Origin: Phallus indusiatus
Lineage: Eukaryota > Basidiomycota > Agaricomycetes > Phallales > Phallaceae
Assembly: GCA_027605045.1 (NCBI GenBank)
Contig: JAQFWX010000179.1
Location: 1-64,000, forward strand
Direction of reading: 5' to 3'
DNA length: 64,000 nt
Of the stretch, positions 30,464 through 41,364 are shown one piece after another. A program made the position numbers and the translations under genes. Positions within the stretch are counted from its first letter, which is position 1; each line of letters opens with the position of its first letter. The notes beneath the pieces were generated by a model. It was not told where the DNA came from and did no database searches. It saw only the letters and a list, made by a program, of their open reading frames with translations.

Positions 30464-31996
30464 ATGTCCTCAACGCAGGGCAGTGGCTATGGCTTCTCTC
30501 AGAAAGCCTACGATACCGTCTGCACGGTCTATTACGACTTTGTGCTTCTCCACAATGAGCACACTCAAAACGCACTTGACCGTCTCACTTCTCTTGGACA
30601 TATCAAACCGCACTCTCGTGTACTCGAAGTAGGGTGTGGACCTGGCAAACCTATAACAGCCTTTTTCGCTAGTAACGGACATGACATTACCGCTATTGAC
30701 GCTTCGAATGGTATGCTCGATATCGCTCGTAAGAATGCTCCCTACGCGAAATTTTTGCAGGCTAACATGACGGCCTGGGAGCCTTCCGAGTCCGGTATCG
30801 AGGTTCCTTGCTATGATGTGATTGTCGCCTCCCATTGTCTGTATACCATGTCGGTGTCCCAAGTCAGATCACTGCTCTACAAATTCACTCGCTGGGCGAA
30901 GAAAGAGGGGATAGTCATTATCGGCATGTCTTATAACCAGCGCGATTTGACAAGATGTAGTCGCGAATTTGACGAGCGCGGTTGGGCCGAAGGTATAACG
31001 ACTGATTTTCTCGGATACCAGTTTGAAGATTCTTCGTTCGGGCGGGAAGATGCATGGATTGATTTAATCAAGTCCACGGGGCTGGAAATCGTCGATGTGA
31101 ACCGTCGTGTGATTTACAGAGCGGATGAATCTGTTCCGGACGTGCAGTTTTATATCACAGCCAAGAAGGTTCAGGAGAATTCGTTTTTTGGACCGTTTCC
31201 TGTTCCCGACACGGTCGATGGTAGGATTTTGTCAGAATTTCGAGATGTCGATGCCTGGGATGAGTTGAGAGGAAAATTAGACACGGTTAAACTGAAAGAG
31301 ATTATAGTTGGTGCCTTTGCTCAGGGACCCAATTGCGGGAGTGTACTCTCTGTGGCAGGCCAAATAACTCCAGGTAAGGTTGGTTTTGACATATTCGGAA
31401 CCTTCTTCGTATTCAACGTTCTGCCGCACGTAGTCATCAAAGGATCAATCGTTGAAGTACAACAGATATCAGAATTACCTTCCCCCGATGTTCAACTCGC
31501 CTCTTTTGACGGTGTTTTACTTGGAGATGGCGTCCTCTATGCTGCTCTTTTACGTGGAGATTATCTCGATTATGCAATACAAGCGATCAAACCGACCGGG
31601 CCCGCCAAAATCGCTATTGTCGAATGCGCTCCCGACAACGAATTAGTGAACATGCTGAAGCAAGCTCACAAGAATGATATTCCATTCGGATACCATAGTG
31701 GTTATTTATTACAAGAGGCCGAAAAGAAATGCAAAGCGCATGGGTTTGATAGAGTACGATATTTGAATGCTGGATGTACTCTCGGATTTGGTGGTGCTCT
31801 TGAAGGAGAGGAGAGAATTGCGTTTGCAGCACGTTTGCTGTCCAGAGTCTGCACTGTCAATGTCGACGTCCGGGTAGAATTAGAGAGACGTTTCAAGGAG
31901 CTTTTGAGGATTCAGTTTTTGTTTAGACCTTTGGGAGAGATCTTTTCCCAGATGGTTGTTCTTGTTGCCGAAAGAGATGCAGCCTGCGCGCGTTGA
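30464..31996 (+). CDS. SAM-dependent methyltransferase with degenerate second half (copy 2)
   Basis: Paralogue of the gene at 28325. Motif I is VLEVGCGPGKPI, followed by ITAIDASNGMLDIA and LQANMTAWEPSESG. The second half contains SFDGVLLGDGVLYAALLRGD, AKIAIVECAPDNELV and ERRFKELLRIQFLFRPLGEI. The unspliced frame is open for 510 codons, but 31374-31433 is a 60-nt GT-AG intron with no stop, at the same place and phase as the intron of copy 1; removing it gives 490 residues and restores alignment (TPVIKGSIVEV). Unspliced, it would insert 20 hydrophobic residues. Substrate unknown. The pair probably arose by tandem duplication. They might make a specialised metabolite, but no other biosynthetic gene lies next to them. 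Confidence 0.82.
   Translation: MSSTQGSGYGFSQKAYDTVCTVYYDFVLLHNEHTQNALDRLTSLGHIKPHSRVLEVGCGPGKPITAFFASNGHDITAIDASNGMLDIARKNAPYAKFLQANMTAWEPSESGIEVPCYDVIVASHCLYTMSVSQVRSLLYKFTRWAKKEGIVIIGMSYNQRDLTRCSREFDERGWAEGITTDFLGYQFEDSSFGREDAWIDLIKSTGLEIVDVNRRVIYRADESVPDVQFYITAKKVQENSFFGPFPVPDTVDGRILSEFRDVDAWDELRGKLDTVKLKEIIVGAFAQGPNCGSVLSVAGQITPGKVGFDIFGTFFVFNVLPHVVIKGSIVEVQQISELPSPDVQLASFDGVLLGDGVLYAALLRGDYLDYAIQAIKPTGPAKIAIVECAPDNELVNMLKQAHKNDIPFGYHSGYLLQEAEKKCKAHGFDRVRYLNAGCTLGFGGALEGEERIAFAARLLSRVCTVNVDVRVELERRFKELLRIQFLFRPLGEIFSQMVVLVAERDAACAR
31374..31433 (+). other. Stopless 3n intron inside methyltransferase copy 2
   Basis: GTAAGG donor and CACGTAG acceptor, 60 nt, phase 1, open in all codons of the host frame. 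Copy 1 has a 65-nt intron at the homologous position (29232-29296), which does interrupt its frame. Intron status is inferred from that comparison. Confidence 0.75.
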
Positions 31997-32761
31997 TAAG
32001 AAAATGGGAAAATGTTGGAAGATGTTTCTTGAAATAATGGTTGCCTGTTTGTAGTTTCGTTTGTACCATCAGGAAGAATATACAAGGATACGATATTGAG
32101 GTTTCCAGTTTGTGTATGTTCAAGCAAGATAGTTGAGACTCCGATAATAACTCTCCCTTTTCGTGTGCAATACAATCGAGTTGTTTCTTCGGTTTCATAC
32201 CGTGTACACGCCCGAGAACTACGTAAACATTATCCGATTGAGGACAGTGATGGCATGGACTCGAAGGTGCCTTCTGACGGACGCAGTCTTCCTTGATCGA
32301 GGCATTGGAGGTATGCACAATATAAGGCAAAGATCCTGTGGTAGAGGCGGCCTGAATCCCGCGTAGAGCGCCTTTGATATCTCTATTATTGTTGCTAAAA
32401 GCCATCGCGCCGTTGTTGTAGACCGACAAAGGTACAGTATAACTAGAAAACCGAGCAAAAAGGGTTGGGCCAGTAAGATTTCTCTCTATAATCAAGGCAT
32501 CCTTTCCCAACGTCTGAAAGCCGAATCGTTGAGCCTTTATGCAATGGTCCCGTGTGCTGATCTAGTTTTGGAACAAGGAAGAGCCGGCCTCTTTTTGTGT
32601 GTTAGTAAAATTTCGACCTGTCTTTACGAACAAACATTGGACATCCAGATCGAAGTAATGTAAGCGGAAATCGTTGGAAGATCAATTGGCGTAGGAACTG
32701 AACGCTGTTTTGGAGATTGACAGAATTCAGAATTGGGAAGGAACGATGCTATCATTTCAGG
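31997..32761. other. Intergenic region between convergent genes
   Basis: A 195-codon minus-strand frame (31923-32510) overlaps the end of methyltransferase copy 2 and has no recognisable motif; I do not call it. The part 32620-32761 is the 3' flank of the kinase-like gene and is shared, inverted, with about 41595-41745. Confidence 0.5.
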
Positions 32762-33778
32762 TCATTTTGTCAGGCGCGTAAAAGTGGGAGCAGTCCTAAT
32801 TTGCTGTTGGGGATAGCCGTCTTCATCCAGACCTATGTGAACGTCAGTTAACACCCAACGTAAAAAATAATCCGACGCACCAAGGCTTTGATCGGACACC
32901 ATCCATAAAAATCCACGGATGATGGCCATCGATTTTTGATTATTATTAGAGGGTGGCCAATTTAGGTACCTAGAGACAGCGGTGATGAAAGTGTTGCATG
33001 AAGACATAGTAAAAACGGCGAAAGATTCTGGCAAGAGCCCCACGCTGCCGAAATCCAAAAGGACCGTCTTCCCTTCGTCGTCTACACCAAATTTACTCGG
33101 ATCCATATCAGATTGGATGAAAATTAGCTTCTCGTGGCTGATCATGACGGGTTCTATCGGCTGGGTTCGGGGTCTGCACGTTTTACCCGCCTAAACCAAA
33201 ATTTGTGTAAATAGATGGACAAAATATAAGTACAGACGCACTTTGTTCAAGTACCGTTCCAAGGCCTCTATGCTTGAGAAAGGAAGAGGCGCTTGATTGT
33301 CTTTGAAGAGCCGATGGCGGGCGCAACCGTTCCCCAAGGGGCCAATTCTCGTATGACCGGGAGGTGCTGGAACCTTAGAAAGCCAGCTGAGAGCTGCTGC
33401 CGCCTTTTCTGCCGCCGTTTCTAGGACAGGAGGTATAGTAAAGTTGACACATTCCATCACTGCGTACGCCATTCCTTCTTTTCGGAAGAAATGTAAAATC
33501 TCGGGAACGCGTGGTGCATTCACGTCGGATTTGGTATACTGATAAATATAGTCCTGCGTCAGAATTACAGGCCATAGAATCCCACAGGCGTCGAACTTGA
33601 CGAAGTAGTTCGGTCCCATTACCACACAGCGCCTGTATCCTTTATCTTGCAAATGAACTCGCTCATATTCTCTGCAAGTATCGACAATGTAGGTTTCAAA
33701 AGCGGCTAACTCATCTTGCGTCATTGCCGATAATTGAGACATCAATGCAGATTGGTCCTGGGCGTAATTATATACCAA
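32762..33778 (-). CDS. Kinase-like protein (APH/protein-kinase fold), Agaricomycete type
   Basis: Three exons split by a 51-nt intron (33191-33241) and a 48-nt intron (32833-32880) give 305 residues. YRRCVVMGPNYFVKFD supplies the N-lobe with its lysine, and AYAVMECVNF the hinge. The catalytic segment reads IFIQSDMDPSKFG and then GKTVLLDFGSVGLLPESFA, that is catalytic Asp and DFG. The catalytic-loop position that usually carries Asn is Lys (DPSKFG), so activity is doubtful. The 48-nt intron is a multiple of three with no stop; its reality is supported by an equal-sized intron in the broken copy at 41453-41500. The family is common and expanded in mushrooms; its substrate is unknown. The C-terminus after GLDEDGYPQQ is uncertain. 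Confidence 0.7.
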
Positions 33779-33944
33779 AGGATATGAATGAAGAATGCTG
33801 AAACAATGCGTGCGGGTTGCGTCGGATATTGAAATACGCTGGGTGATGTCATCAACAGATGTTACGTCAGTGCGTCAGTGTATGGCACACCAGGGCACAC
33901 CGGTCTTTGCAAGCCATAATGTATAATGTTTCTTTTGCATGCAG

Positions 33945-34139
33945 AGCCGAGTCGACGAGATCGGAAAAATGAAACGCGGTAAGCCTATGATGGATTTACT
34001 GGCTCAATCCCCTTGTTTCACTGAGTTCTTTAAATGCTGTAGGTCCCTTGAATTTGAAGACAAACCGGATTATGGATATCTGAACGAGGAGATGAAAGGA
34101 CGTGGATGGAAGTATGATTGGGAGTCACGGTACGACTAG
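33945..34139 (+). pseudogene. Orphan last exon of a casein kinase 1-like gene
   Basis: After an acceptor-like ATGCAG the frame reads SRVDEIGKMKRGKPMMDLLA, then FTEFFKCCRSLEFEDKPDYG and YLNEEMKGRGWKYDW. This is the end of the CK1 C-lobe (xxYCRSLxFxxKPDYxYL ... FDW). The ATP-binding lobe, catalytic loop and DFG region are missing: only about 165 bp separate it from the divergent kinase-like gene. It is a fragment left by deletion or partial duplication. A coding-like block at 34201-34341 follows after another acceptor but does not join in frame with any donor I can see. Confidence 0.65.
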
Positions 34140-34200
34140 TGGGTCTGTGGAGATCGAGACATACTTGATTAGGTTCTGACGTTTACTTTTTGTTGTAGAA

Positions 34201-34341
34201 CGCGAGAACGAGATTGAAAAATTACCTCACTCACCGCTCAACCCTTTATCATTAAAAGCTCTTGCCGTATTGCATTCTGAACTGCCATCCTACGTCATGC
34301 GGTTGGGACTCCCTCCAGCCTTCAAGTTGCTGATGCACTAA
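34201..34341 (+). other. Coding-like block of 46 codons, unassigned
   Basis: A TTGTAG acceptor-like site is followed by an open frame ENEIEKLPHSPLNPLSLKAL and so on, ending in TAA at 34339-34341. It is Leu-rich and looks translated, but has no donor partner in the right phase and no family I recognise. It may be a last exon of the decayed CK1-like gene or a remnant of another gene. Confidence 0.3.
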
Positions 34342-34740
34342 TGCCTTGGCATATATATCCTGCGGTCACATTTCACATTAAAAGACTATCTTCGGAGCCA
34401 AAAGATATTAAAAAAACTTTTATTCAATACAACCAACCATGTTGTCTTTAATCCATCTGACAGCCCCAACAGCCACCGTATCCAAATGTACTGCAGGGGC
34501 ACCTACATGGGCTCGTTTGTTTCCCTCATATCTTACTGGTGATTTATCCGCTGTGTAAATTTGGGAAACAAAAAATAGGAACCAGAGTTCTCATATCTTC
34601 TTCTTCAGCAGAGGTTCGTTTTTATGCTGCGCCGGGGCGCGTTCGTTCAACTTCTTACGTGACATGCATGACATTCTTTCGCACCATCGATTTCATTTCT
34701 TGCATTGACACCTCTAACCGTCGATTTCTTCATTGAACCA

Positions 34741-37219
34741 ATGTCCCGTGGACGTGGCGATCAAGAGCGATCGGTCACTCTGAACTGGGTTTTCTGGCAT
34801 CCTGAGTGCGACTATAGGATCAATAGATCGGATGTTCCTTTCAATTCATCCATTGGCCGTTGTCGAAAATTGATTTTATTCAAGCTTTTCCGTGAGCACA
34901 AATTTGAAGCAGATGTTGATTGTATAACATTTTGGACTGTACGTCGCATCTATCTTCCACATTGCACAAGTTCTTTAAATGTTGAAACATTATTATTTTA
35001 GCTTAACAAAGGTATCACTATTGACCCTCAAGATATAAAAACGAGGAAAATAGAAGAACTCGCCTCCCAGCTGCATGATACTATAACAGTCATGAAACTT
35101 ATCGACGAGGACGTATTTGTTACGGCGGAAAGGATCTTTCGTTTAAACTGGGTGTTAGCCAGCTCAACCAATCATGGACGTCTCAGCGCAATCAAATATG
35201 GACGTCTCAAGCTTTCTCAGTACTTATTGAATAGACCAACAAGTCACCTAAACGAGACTTTTATAAACCACCTTTTCAGCGAATCCCGTTCCGAGGCAAC
35301 GGTTCAAAAAATAGAGCTTTACAAAGTACGTAGCACTTCTTAAGTTTCTCTAGATGATGCTTTAATTATCATTATAGCCTAAGCAGCCTTTCTCCTTCAA
35401 AGCAGCCCAAGTAGCTATCAATGAGGTGAATACGACGGAGGATACGACGAAGAACATACTGGGGGAATTGACAGAAAACATGAGGATGATTCCACCAATG
35501 ATTCCTTTGAAACTAGCACTTGACAACCCACGTGATTCTGAAGTTCATGTAATTGTTATGGCCAAGGAAGAGTTATCGGATGAGGAAGATGATGTACCAT
35601 GGGAAACAACGGAATCCCAACGTAAGTTGTCAGCATCAAGACTCATTGTATCTCTAATGTTATGCGTAGGATTTGAGGCGACTCTCTCAATCAAAGGGAA
35701 ACCCCCGTTGCAAGCGGCTCAATCTAGTGAATATCGCATTACACAAAACTCGCCATACGAAGTTATATACGATGGACTATATACATCTGAAGGACAAAGT
35801 ACAGTGGCGCCCCCCATCTACATATATCACCATATCTTCGATGTTTTCCGTCATTATCTTCACTACCCCCCTCAACCAACCGAAGACGACTTAAGGAACA
35901 CACTTCAACTCATGGTTTATCTGTATGAATTGCCTGAACAAAATAAGTCTTCCATAAACAGGGATGTGCGCCCACAATTAGAAAAGATCCTAAACGTAGA
36001 CGTCCCCCCTCTTGAAGCCGATAGGAGATCATCAGGACCTAATGGCATGGCCTACATCAATGTTGTTGGTGACAAAGTGCCCCAAGTGATATTAGAAATA
36101 AAAAACAGTGTGGGATCAGGCAGTTGTGATCCGTGTATTCAGGCAGCCTTTAGCTTTAAACGCAGTTGCCAGGGTGTGAAGGTACGTTTCAATCTATAGT
36201 TGCTTTTGACTGTTAACTAAGTTGTCATAAAGAATGCAATTAGATTTAGTTGCTGTCCCACTTTCCTCATACATGGAGCAGGGCCATGGCTAGGCATATC
36301 GGGAGCCGTATTCGCCGATAAGGTTATTGTGCAACGGTTAACCGATATGCAATGGTTCGGGCTCTCTTTTATGGATGGAGACATCCAGTTATGGAAAAAT
36401 ACCCGTTTTCTACTTGCGCTGCGGGAATCCCTCAAGGAGCTAGCCAACTTTTATCAAAACAAGCTCGATACTTCAAAACCTTGGATTCCTAATAACCCCC
36501 ATCCCCGTTTCTTTCCCTACCCTACGTCGTGTACTGTCGAAATTCAAAACCAAGCTCGGGAACTGAGATGGGAATATCAAAGGGCTTTGCAAGACGACCC
36601 TCAATGTATGACATTTTTGGCAAAACTTACGGAAGGCGACAAAATTGTGGTCAAATTTGTCTCAAGTTATGGGGATTACGTTCATAGGTTTCTTGCAGGT
36701 CGAGAATATGCTCCACAACTTCTCTATTATGGTCCCTTATCAAAGGACACACCTGTGTTGCCCATGTCACCGCTGCATAAAAACGCTCTACCCGGGCTAA
36801 ACTTACAACCTGCTATGTTTATGGTTGTCATGGAATATATCGATACAGAGCCAATGGAAAAAATTCCGACGATATATCGACCACAAATCGAAGAGATTCT
36901 GGTGGCAATGTATGGAGAGGGATACGTGTTTGGTGATTTACGTAATCAGAACATTTTGATACATTTTGGAAAAGTCAAGTTAATGGACTTCAACTGGAGT
37001 GGGAAGTATGATTGGAAGAAGCACGACCGTAATCGACTTCCGGAAAAGGTACGCAATAAAATTGTCAAACGTACTACACAGAGCCTTGAGACGGAAAAAT
37101 ATGCTTATTATCCCTCGTCCTTAAACACAAGTATTGATTGGGCCAAAGGCGTAGGCCGGCTGATGCCAATTCTCCCCGAACATGATTGGGATATGGTTGA
37201 CAGGCTAGTGTTCGAATAA
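34741..37219 (+). CDS. Crinkler-like protein: ubiquitin-like header, PD-(D/E)xK-like domain and kinase domain
   Basis: Multi-exon gene. Exon 1 (34741-34939) and exon 2 encode a header resembling the Crinkler N-terminus: LNWVFWHPECDYRIN, then HKFEADVDCITFWTLNKGI and ITVMKLIDEDVF; later DSEVHVIVMAKEEL looks like the header end. A middle domain contains PQVILEIKNSVGSG and DPCIQAAFSFKR, matching the E-x-K core of restriction-endonuclease-like folds. An intron near 36183-36232 joins to GPWLGISGAVFADKVIVQRL. The C-terminal kinase has IVVKF, MFMVVMEYI, the catalytic segment GYVFGDLRNQNILI and VKLMDFNWSG (DFN instead of DFG). Such fusions are known in the Crinkler-RHS effector class of fungi and oomycetes, where the header is thought to act in trafficking and the C-terminal domains as toxin or effector. 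Role here is unknown. It has no signal peptide. Exon limits in the header (34940-35640) are approximate. Confidence 0.72.
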
Positions 37220-38260
37220 CTGATTAAACATTCTCAAAACTATTGTACCTACATGTTTGTTTTATGTATTCATATGAAACAGTCTTTTTTGGTGCTACTA
37301 GTAAGAGCAGGGTGTCTGGAAACTTCATTGACTGTCTTTGTTTCGAATACTGTCTATTTGGACGGGCTAGGTTGTAAGAAGGGGATGAAGATCTGTGACG
37401 ACGGTCCCCTTTTTCACTCCAGCTCTTATATGTTTTTGAACATGCGACAAATTATAGAAGGTGCTAGGGCAGTCACGCGTCACGGTCGACATGTTCTCAG
37501 AATAAATTCCTTATCCCTTTAAATTTGTCACAATCCGTTTACCCGTCAGGATTCGAAATAAGCCTAGGTCAAGTATATTATGAGCGTAAGCTCATTTAAA
37601 TTTTGTAAATCTTCTGTTTTCTTAATTATGGAGAAGAGAAGCAAAGTCATCCAAATCTCTGTAGTTGCGAGCAAGAGAGTGGACAGGTTCTCGATCAAGG
37701 TCCATGTCAATAAAAAGCGCTAGGAAAGCGTAACTACAGGAAGAAGTAAGCTGTATGCACGCTGTATGCACGCTGTATGCGGACCGTACTTAAGCTTATT
37801 CAAAGGTAACATATACAATTCACTTTCCTACTAGTAGTACCGTATCAGGCTCTAGTTTATTCTTCGCCAATTGAGCGTCCCAAGCCATTCATAATTCAAT
37901 ACTCGGATCCATGTTCATCTGCATTTTTTGCATGGGTAGGCTCTTGCCAAATTAAGAAAAAAAGTCAGTCCACGAGATGCGGTTGACGGTTCCTCTCCAA
38001 AAGCCAATCGAGTAAAGGGCCTTCGATGCATTAATCTGCCTCATTGAGAGGATCGAGGATAAGTTGTGAATATATGTGAAACGACAATTCTGAAGCTCTC
38101 GCCGCGTTGCTTGACGTACCAAACCTGATGGATATATTAAAGAATATATGGCTACATGCCGTTTACTGGTATCCGTGCTACACATGTCTTGTCTAACATG
38201 TTGAAATTCTACAACTTCGAGCGATCATCCTACGCATACAAACAACATAAACCCTGTATA
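37220..38260. other. Intergenic region
   Basis: About 1 kb between the Crinkler-like gene and the 3' end of VPS72. A 89-codon frame at 37253-37522 has no recognisable motif. The only structure is an 11-bp tandem repeat at 37750-37780. Confidence 0.5.
37750..37780. repeat. Short tandem repeat, 11-bp unit
   Basis: The unit GCTGTATGCAC occurs in nearly three exact copies. No gene overlaps it. Confidence 0.8.
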
Positions 38261-40772
38261 TCATCCTGCATTCACCTTATCCGTTCCTTGCGCGTTGTTA
38301 TCGGTATTTGGCGCAGAAGGCGCGACACTGGCACTAGAACCGGTCGCCTCAGCAGCAATCCGCGAACTTCTTCTCTCCCCGACACGAATTTCCTTTTGCG
38401 GCCGCTGACTCTCTTTAGCTTTCGTCTCTTTCTTGGACTTTTCTTCGTGTTTAGGTAATGGTGGTGGCGGTTCAGGTCGTTTGGGAGGAATGCCCGCCAT
38501 AGCATCAGCCCAGCTGTCTGGGACGCCTATCGCACCCCGCTGCTTTTCGTGACCGACAAATACACCACCCGGCGCACCGTTAGGAGACCAGACATATTCA
38601 TGTGCAAGTAGTCTAGATAAGATTCGGAATGCACCCAGATTGGCGTAGGGAACGCCGGAACGCGGATCGCGATAACGAGCTGAGAGACCTGTAATAGGAC
38701 ATACTTGAACTTGTCGAGCTAATGAAGAAATATACAAAGTCTAAATGAGAAATCTAGATTAAACTGAAATAACACTCACTTGAAGGTCTGTTCTTCCCAA
38801 CATATACACGAACATTATCCCAGTCCGCATGTTTCCCAAACATCGCATCCATAGTCTCACGCCAAGAGGGTTTATCTTTCGGTCGCTCTTCATTAAGCAA
38901 AACTTCAACATAATTTTTGGTCTGCTTTTCCGTCGTTTTGCGCGGTATTTGTTGCGGAGGTTGGAGTTGCAGATGTGGTTGACGTGCTGCGCTATACTGT
39001 CCTACCGGACTGGGTGTGTACGGATAATAAGGGGTGTATTGGGGATACGGTACTTGAGGTTGGCCAGCCCTGTTGGCTGGTGTGGGTGTGTAGTATGGAT
39101 ACGGATAATACCCGGGGTATGGGTAAGGAAAACCAGGTGTGGCGGGGGGTGGGGGAAATGGGGTAGCACCATTTAACACTCCGGATGCTGGGGTTGGTGT
39201 AGTGACTGGGGCAGGAATGGTGGGAGCAGCGGAGGATGTGGATGTAGAAGCCATCGGTGTTGCAGGTAATCCGGCCGATGAAGATGGAGGGGGTGTTTTA
39301 GGTCTTGAAGATGGAGGGGCGGGTGGAGGAGCGCGAGGGGGCATTGAAGGAGGTGGGATTGAGACTTGTGGTGATGTGGGCGAAGAGTCGGATGGTATGG
39401 GAGCAGAAGTAGAAGGTTGGGGAGACGGTGGTACGGCAGGTGTAGCAGGTGTAGATGCAGGAGGCGCGGGGGACGCCGTCGTCGAGTCCTGAATCGACGG
39501 AGTTATGGATGGTGGAGCTGATGTTGAAGGGGGTGGTAAACTCGCTGGGCTCGTCGGAATGGCTACGTCTACCGCAGGTACTGTAGTCGTTGAAACAGGA
39601 ACGGGAAAGGGTGGTATATTGTACGAAGCATAAGGAAAAGGCGACGGCGCGGGTGGTGGTTGACCTGGGAATGAAGGGATATATGGGTTGTACGGTGCCG
39701 TAGAAGTGTATGGGCTAGGCCACGGCGCGGGTGGAGGATAAGCTGGGGTTGGAACTATTGGTGGGGCAGGATCATATACAGTTACAGATACTTCTTCAAC
39801 TTTACTACGCCAGCGTACTTTAGGGCCTGAAGTGACTGGTTTGACAACCCGGGCTTTCTTGCGTCGTTCTTCTTCAACAGCGAGATACTCGCGGTGCGAT
39901 TTAATGTTTCCTTCTTCCAGGTCGAGTGCGGCAGCTATTAGGTCTGCTTGGGTTTTTCTTCTTTTTACCTCTTTGGGTCGTTTAGTCACAGAGACCTGTC
40001 AAAAACAAAGGTATCTCATTATGTAAAGTGAAGGTAGAGGATATCAATGAACATACACGCTTGCTCTCGGCGTCTTTGATTCGACTTTGGACTTCTTGTG
40101 TATTGATTCTTGTAGCTTCCCGCGTGCTTTTTCGCTTACCTAGAGGAGTCTCCATAATCTCTCCGGTTTCGGCATCAATAATTTGACCCAGAGAAACACG
40201 CCGGATGGGCTTTAGCTTAGGCTTAACAGAAGAAGAGGATGTCATGACGTCCCTATTTTCTTGAGCGGGAGACTCAAACGCCACGCGTCTTGGTATCTTG
40301 GGAGTCTTCCATAGCTTCTGACGGGCCGCCTTTTTGGGAATAAGCCATACGTTTAAGCACATGAGCTACGAGTCAGTGAACATACACGTCTTGCTATACG
40401 TTCCTCTTCTTCCAAAGCTTTTTCGCCAGCCTCTTCATCTGCTCCTTCCTCCTCTTCAGTACTTGCGAAATCGGATTCAAACGCATCTTCCTCGTCAACT
40501 GTATATCATAGGCGTGTTTGCAAGTATCTATGATATAATTTCCGAGCAAAAACATACCTTTGATCACAAAATCAACGTCCTCCTCCGCATCATGTGTCAA
40601 ATCGTCGATGTTCATCTCTGCAAGGGCCGCTTGCATTCTTTAAGACCGATAGCCAAAAATTTTTAAGACTATTACTCTGATGTTTGTCTGAAAACAAGAC
40701 ATACCGGTTTCCTGCCGTGCTGCGCTTCAATCTACGCGCTACTAAACTCTCTTCTACTTCCATCTCTGCCAT
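38261..40772 (-). CDS. VPS72/YL1 (Swc2), SWR1 chromatin-remodelling complex subunit
   Basis: Histone H2A.Z-H2B chaperone subunit of the SWR1 complex. The N-terminus at 40772 reads EESLVARRLKRSTAGNR, the invariant YL1 start, followed across an intron by MQAALAEMNIDDLTHDAEED, an acidic H2A.Z-binding stretch, and basic segments. A second half starts RPKEVKRRKTQADLIAAALD and EEGNIKSHREYLAVEEERR, also typical. A long Pro/Ser/Thr-rich linker of about 250 residues (39000-39780) is unusually large. The YL1 C-terminal domain is split by an intron (about 38720-38779) and rebuilds RQVQVCPITGLSARYRDPRS, then GVPYANLGAFRILSRL. A charged tail ends at 38261. About five exons; the first introns near 40650 and 40500 were placed by eye. 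It is flanked by accessory genes, but is itself conserved and intact. Confidence 0.92.
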
Positions 40773-41364
40773 ATCGAGGGTTTATTATGGTTGATCAGGT
40801 TGAAAGGCCGATGTAAATGGCTTTGGAGACAACGGTTCTTCCAGGACTGGTAGCAACTTCAGAGAGAAGTGTCAAGTTTATGATATGTGTGAATATGGTA
40901 CAAAATACCAGTACTGAGGCTAATAACGGGAGTATAGATTATTCTGCGTCAAGTAAGAGCGGGTGAACCAGGTTTCGTTAGCCTGAGGTTATGAGACGAG
41001 CTTGGAGAACCTACGCCCAATGTCTGAAAACTTTCATATAACCTTGATTTCTAACGTCCGCGAAATACACTAGTAGTAGGTAAGGGTTTAGCCTTAAACT
41101 CTTAATATACCGCGAAAATCTCAGATGTTGTGGACGAAGAAGCGAAACAAGATGTATTCTGGCAAAGGATGCCGCTGTAACCAGTGTCATTTACGTAACT
41201 TCCCTTACTAATCTCTTTCGACTTTCGACGTCACTTGGTGTATTCTGTCCTACATTCGTCTTTCGTTTCCTTTCAAAACCACGAATGTTCTTCGTCCATC
41301 GCAAACTCTAAATATATCTTTCTATACCTCTCTTGCTTTTACTCACTGAGCCTTTTCGTTTACA
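40773..41364. other. Upstream region of VPS72, no gene seen
   Basis: About 600 bp, presumed VPS72 promoter side. No open frame or repeat of note. It borders the inverted duplicate segment that begins near 41365. Confidence 0.5.

Noticed and set aside
31923..32510. 195-codon minus-strand frame beside methyltransferase copy 2.
   Set aside because: Overlaps the coding end of copy 2, has no motif or recognisable family, and no exon partner; long frames by chance are expected opposite coding DNA.
39139..39492. 117-codon Gly-rich plus-strand frame.
   Set aside because: It is the antisense shadow of the Pro/Ser/Thr-rich linker of VPS72.
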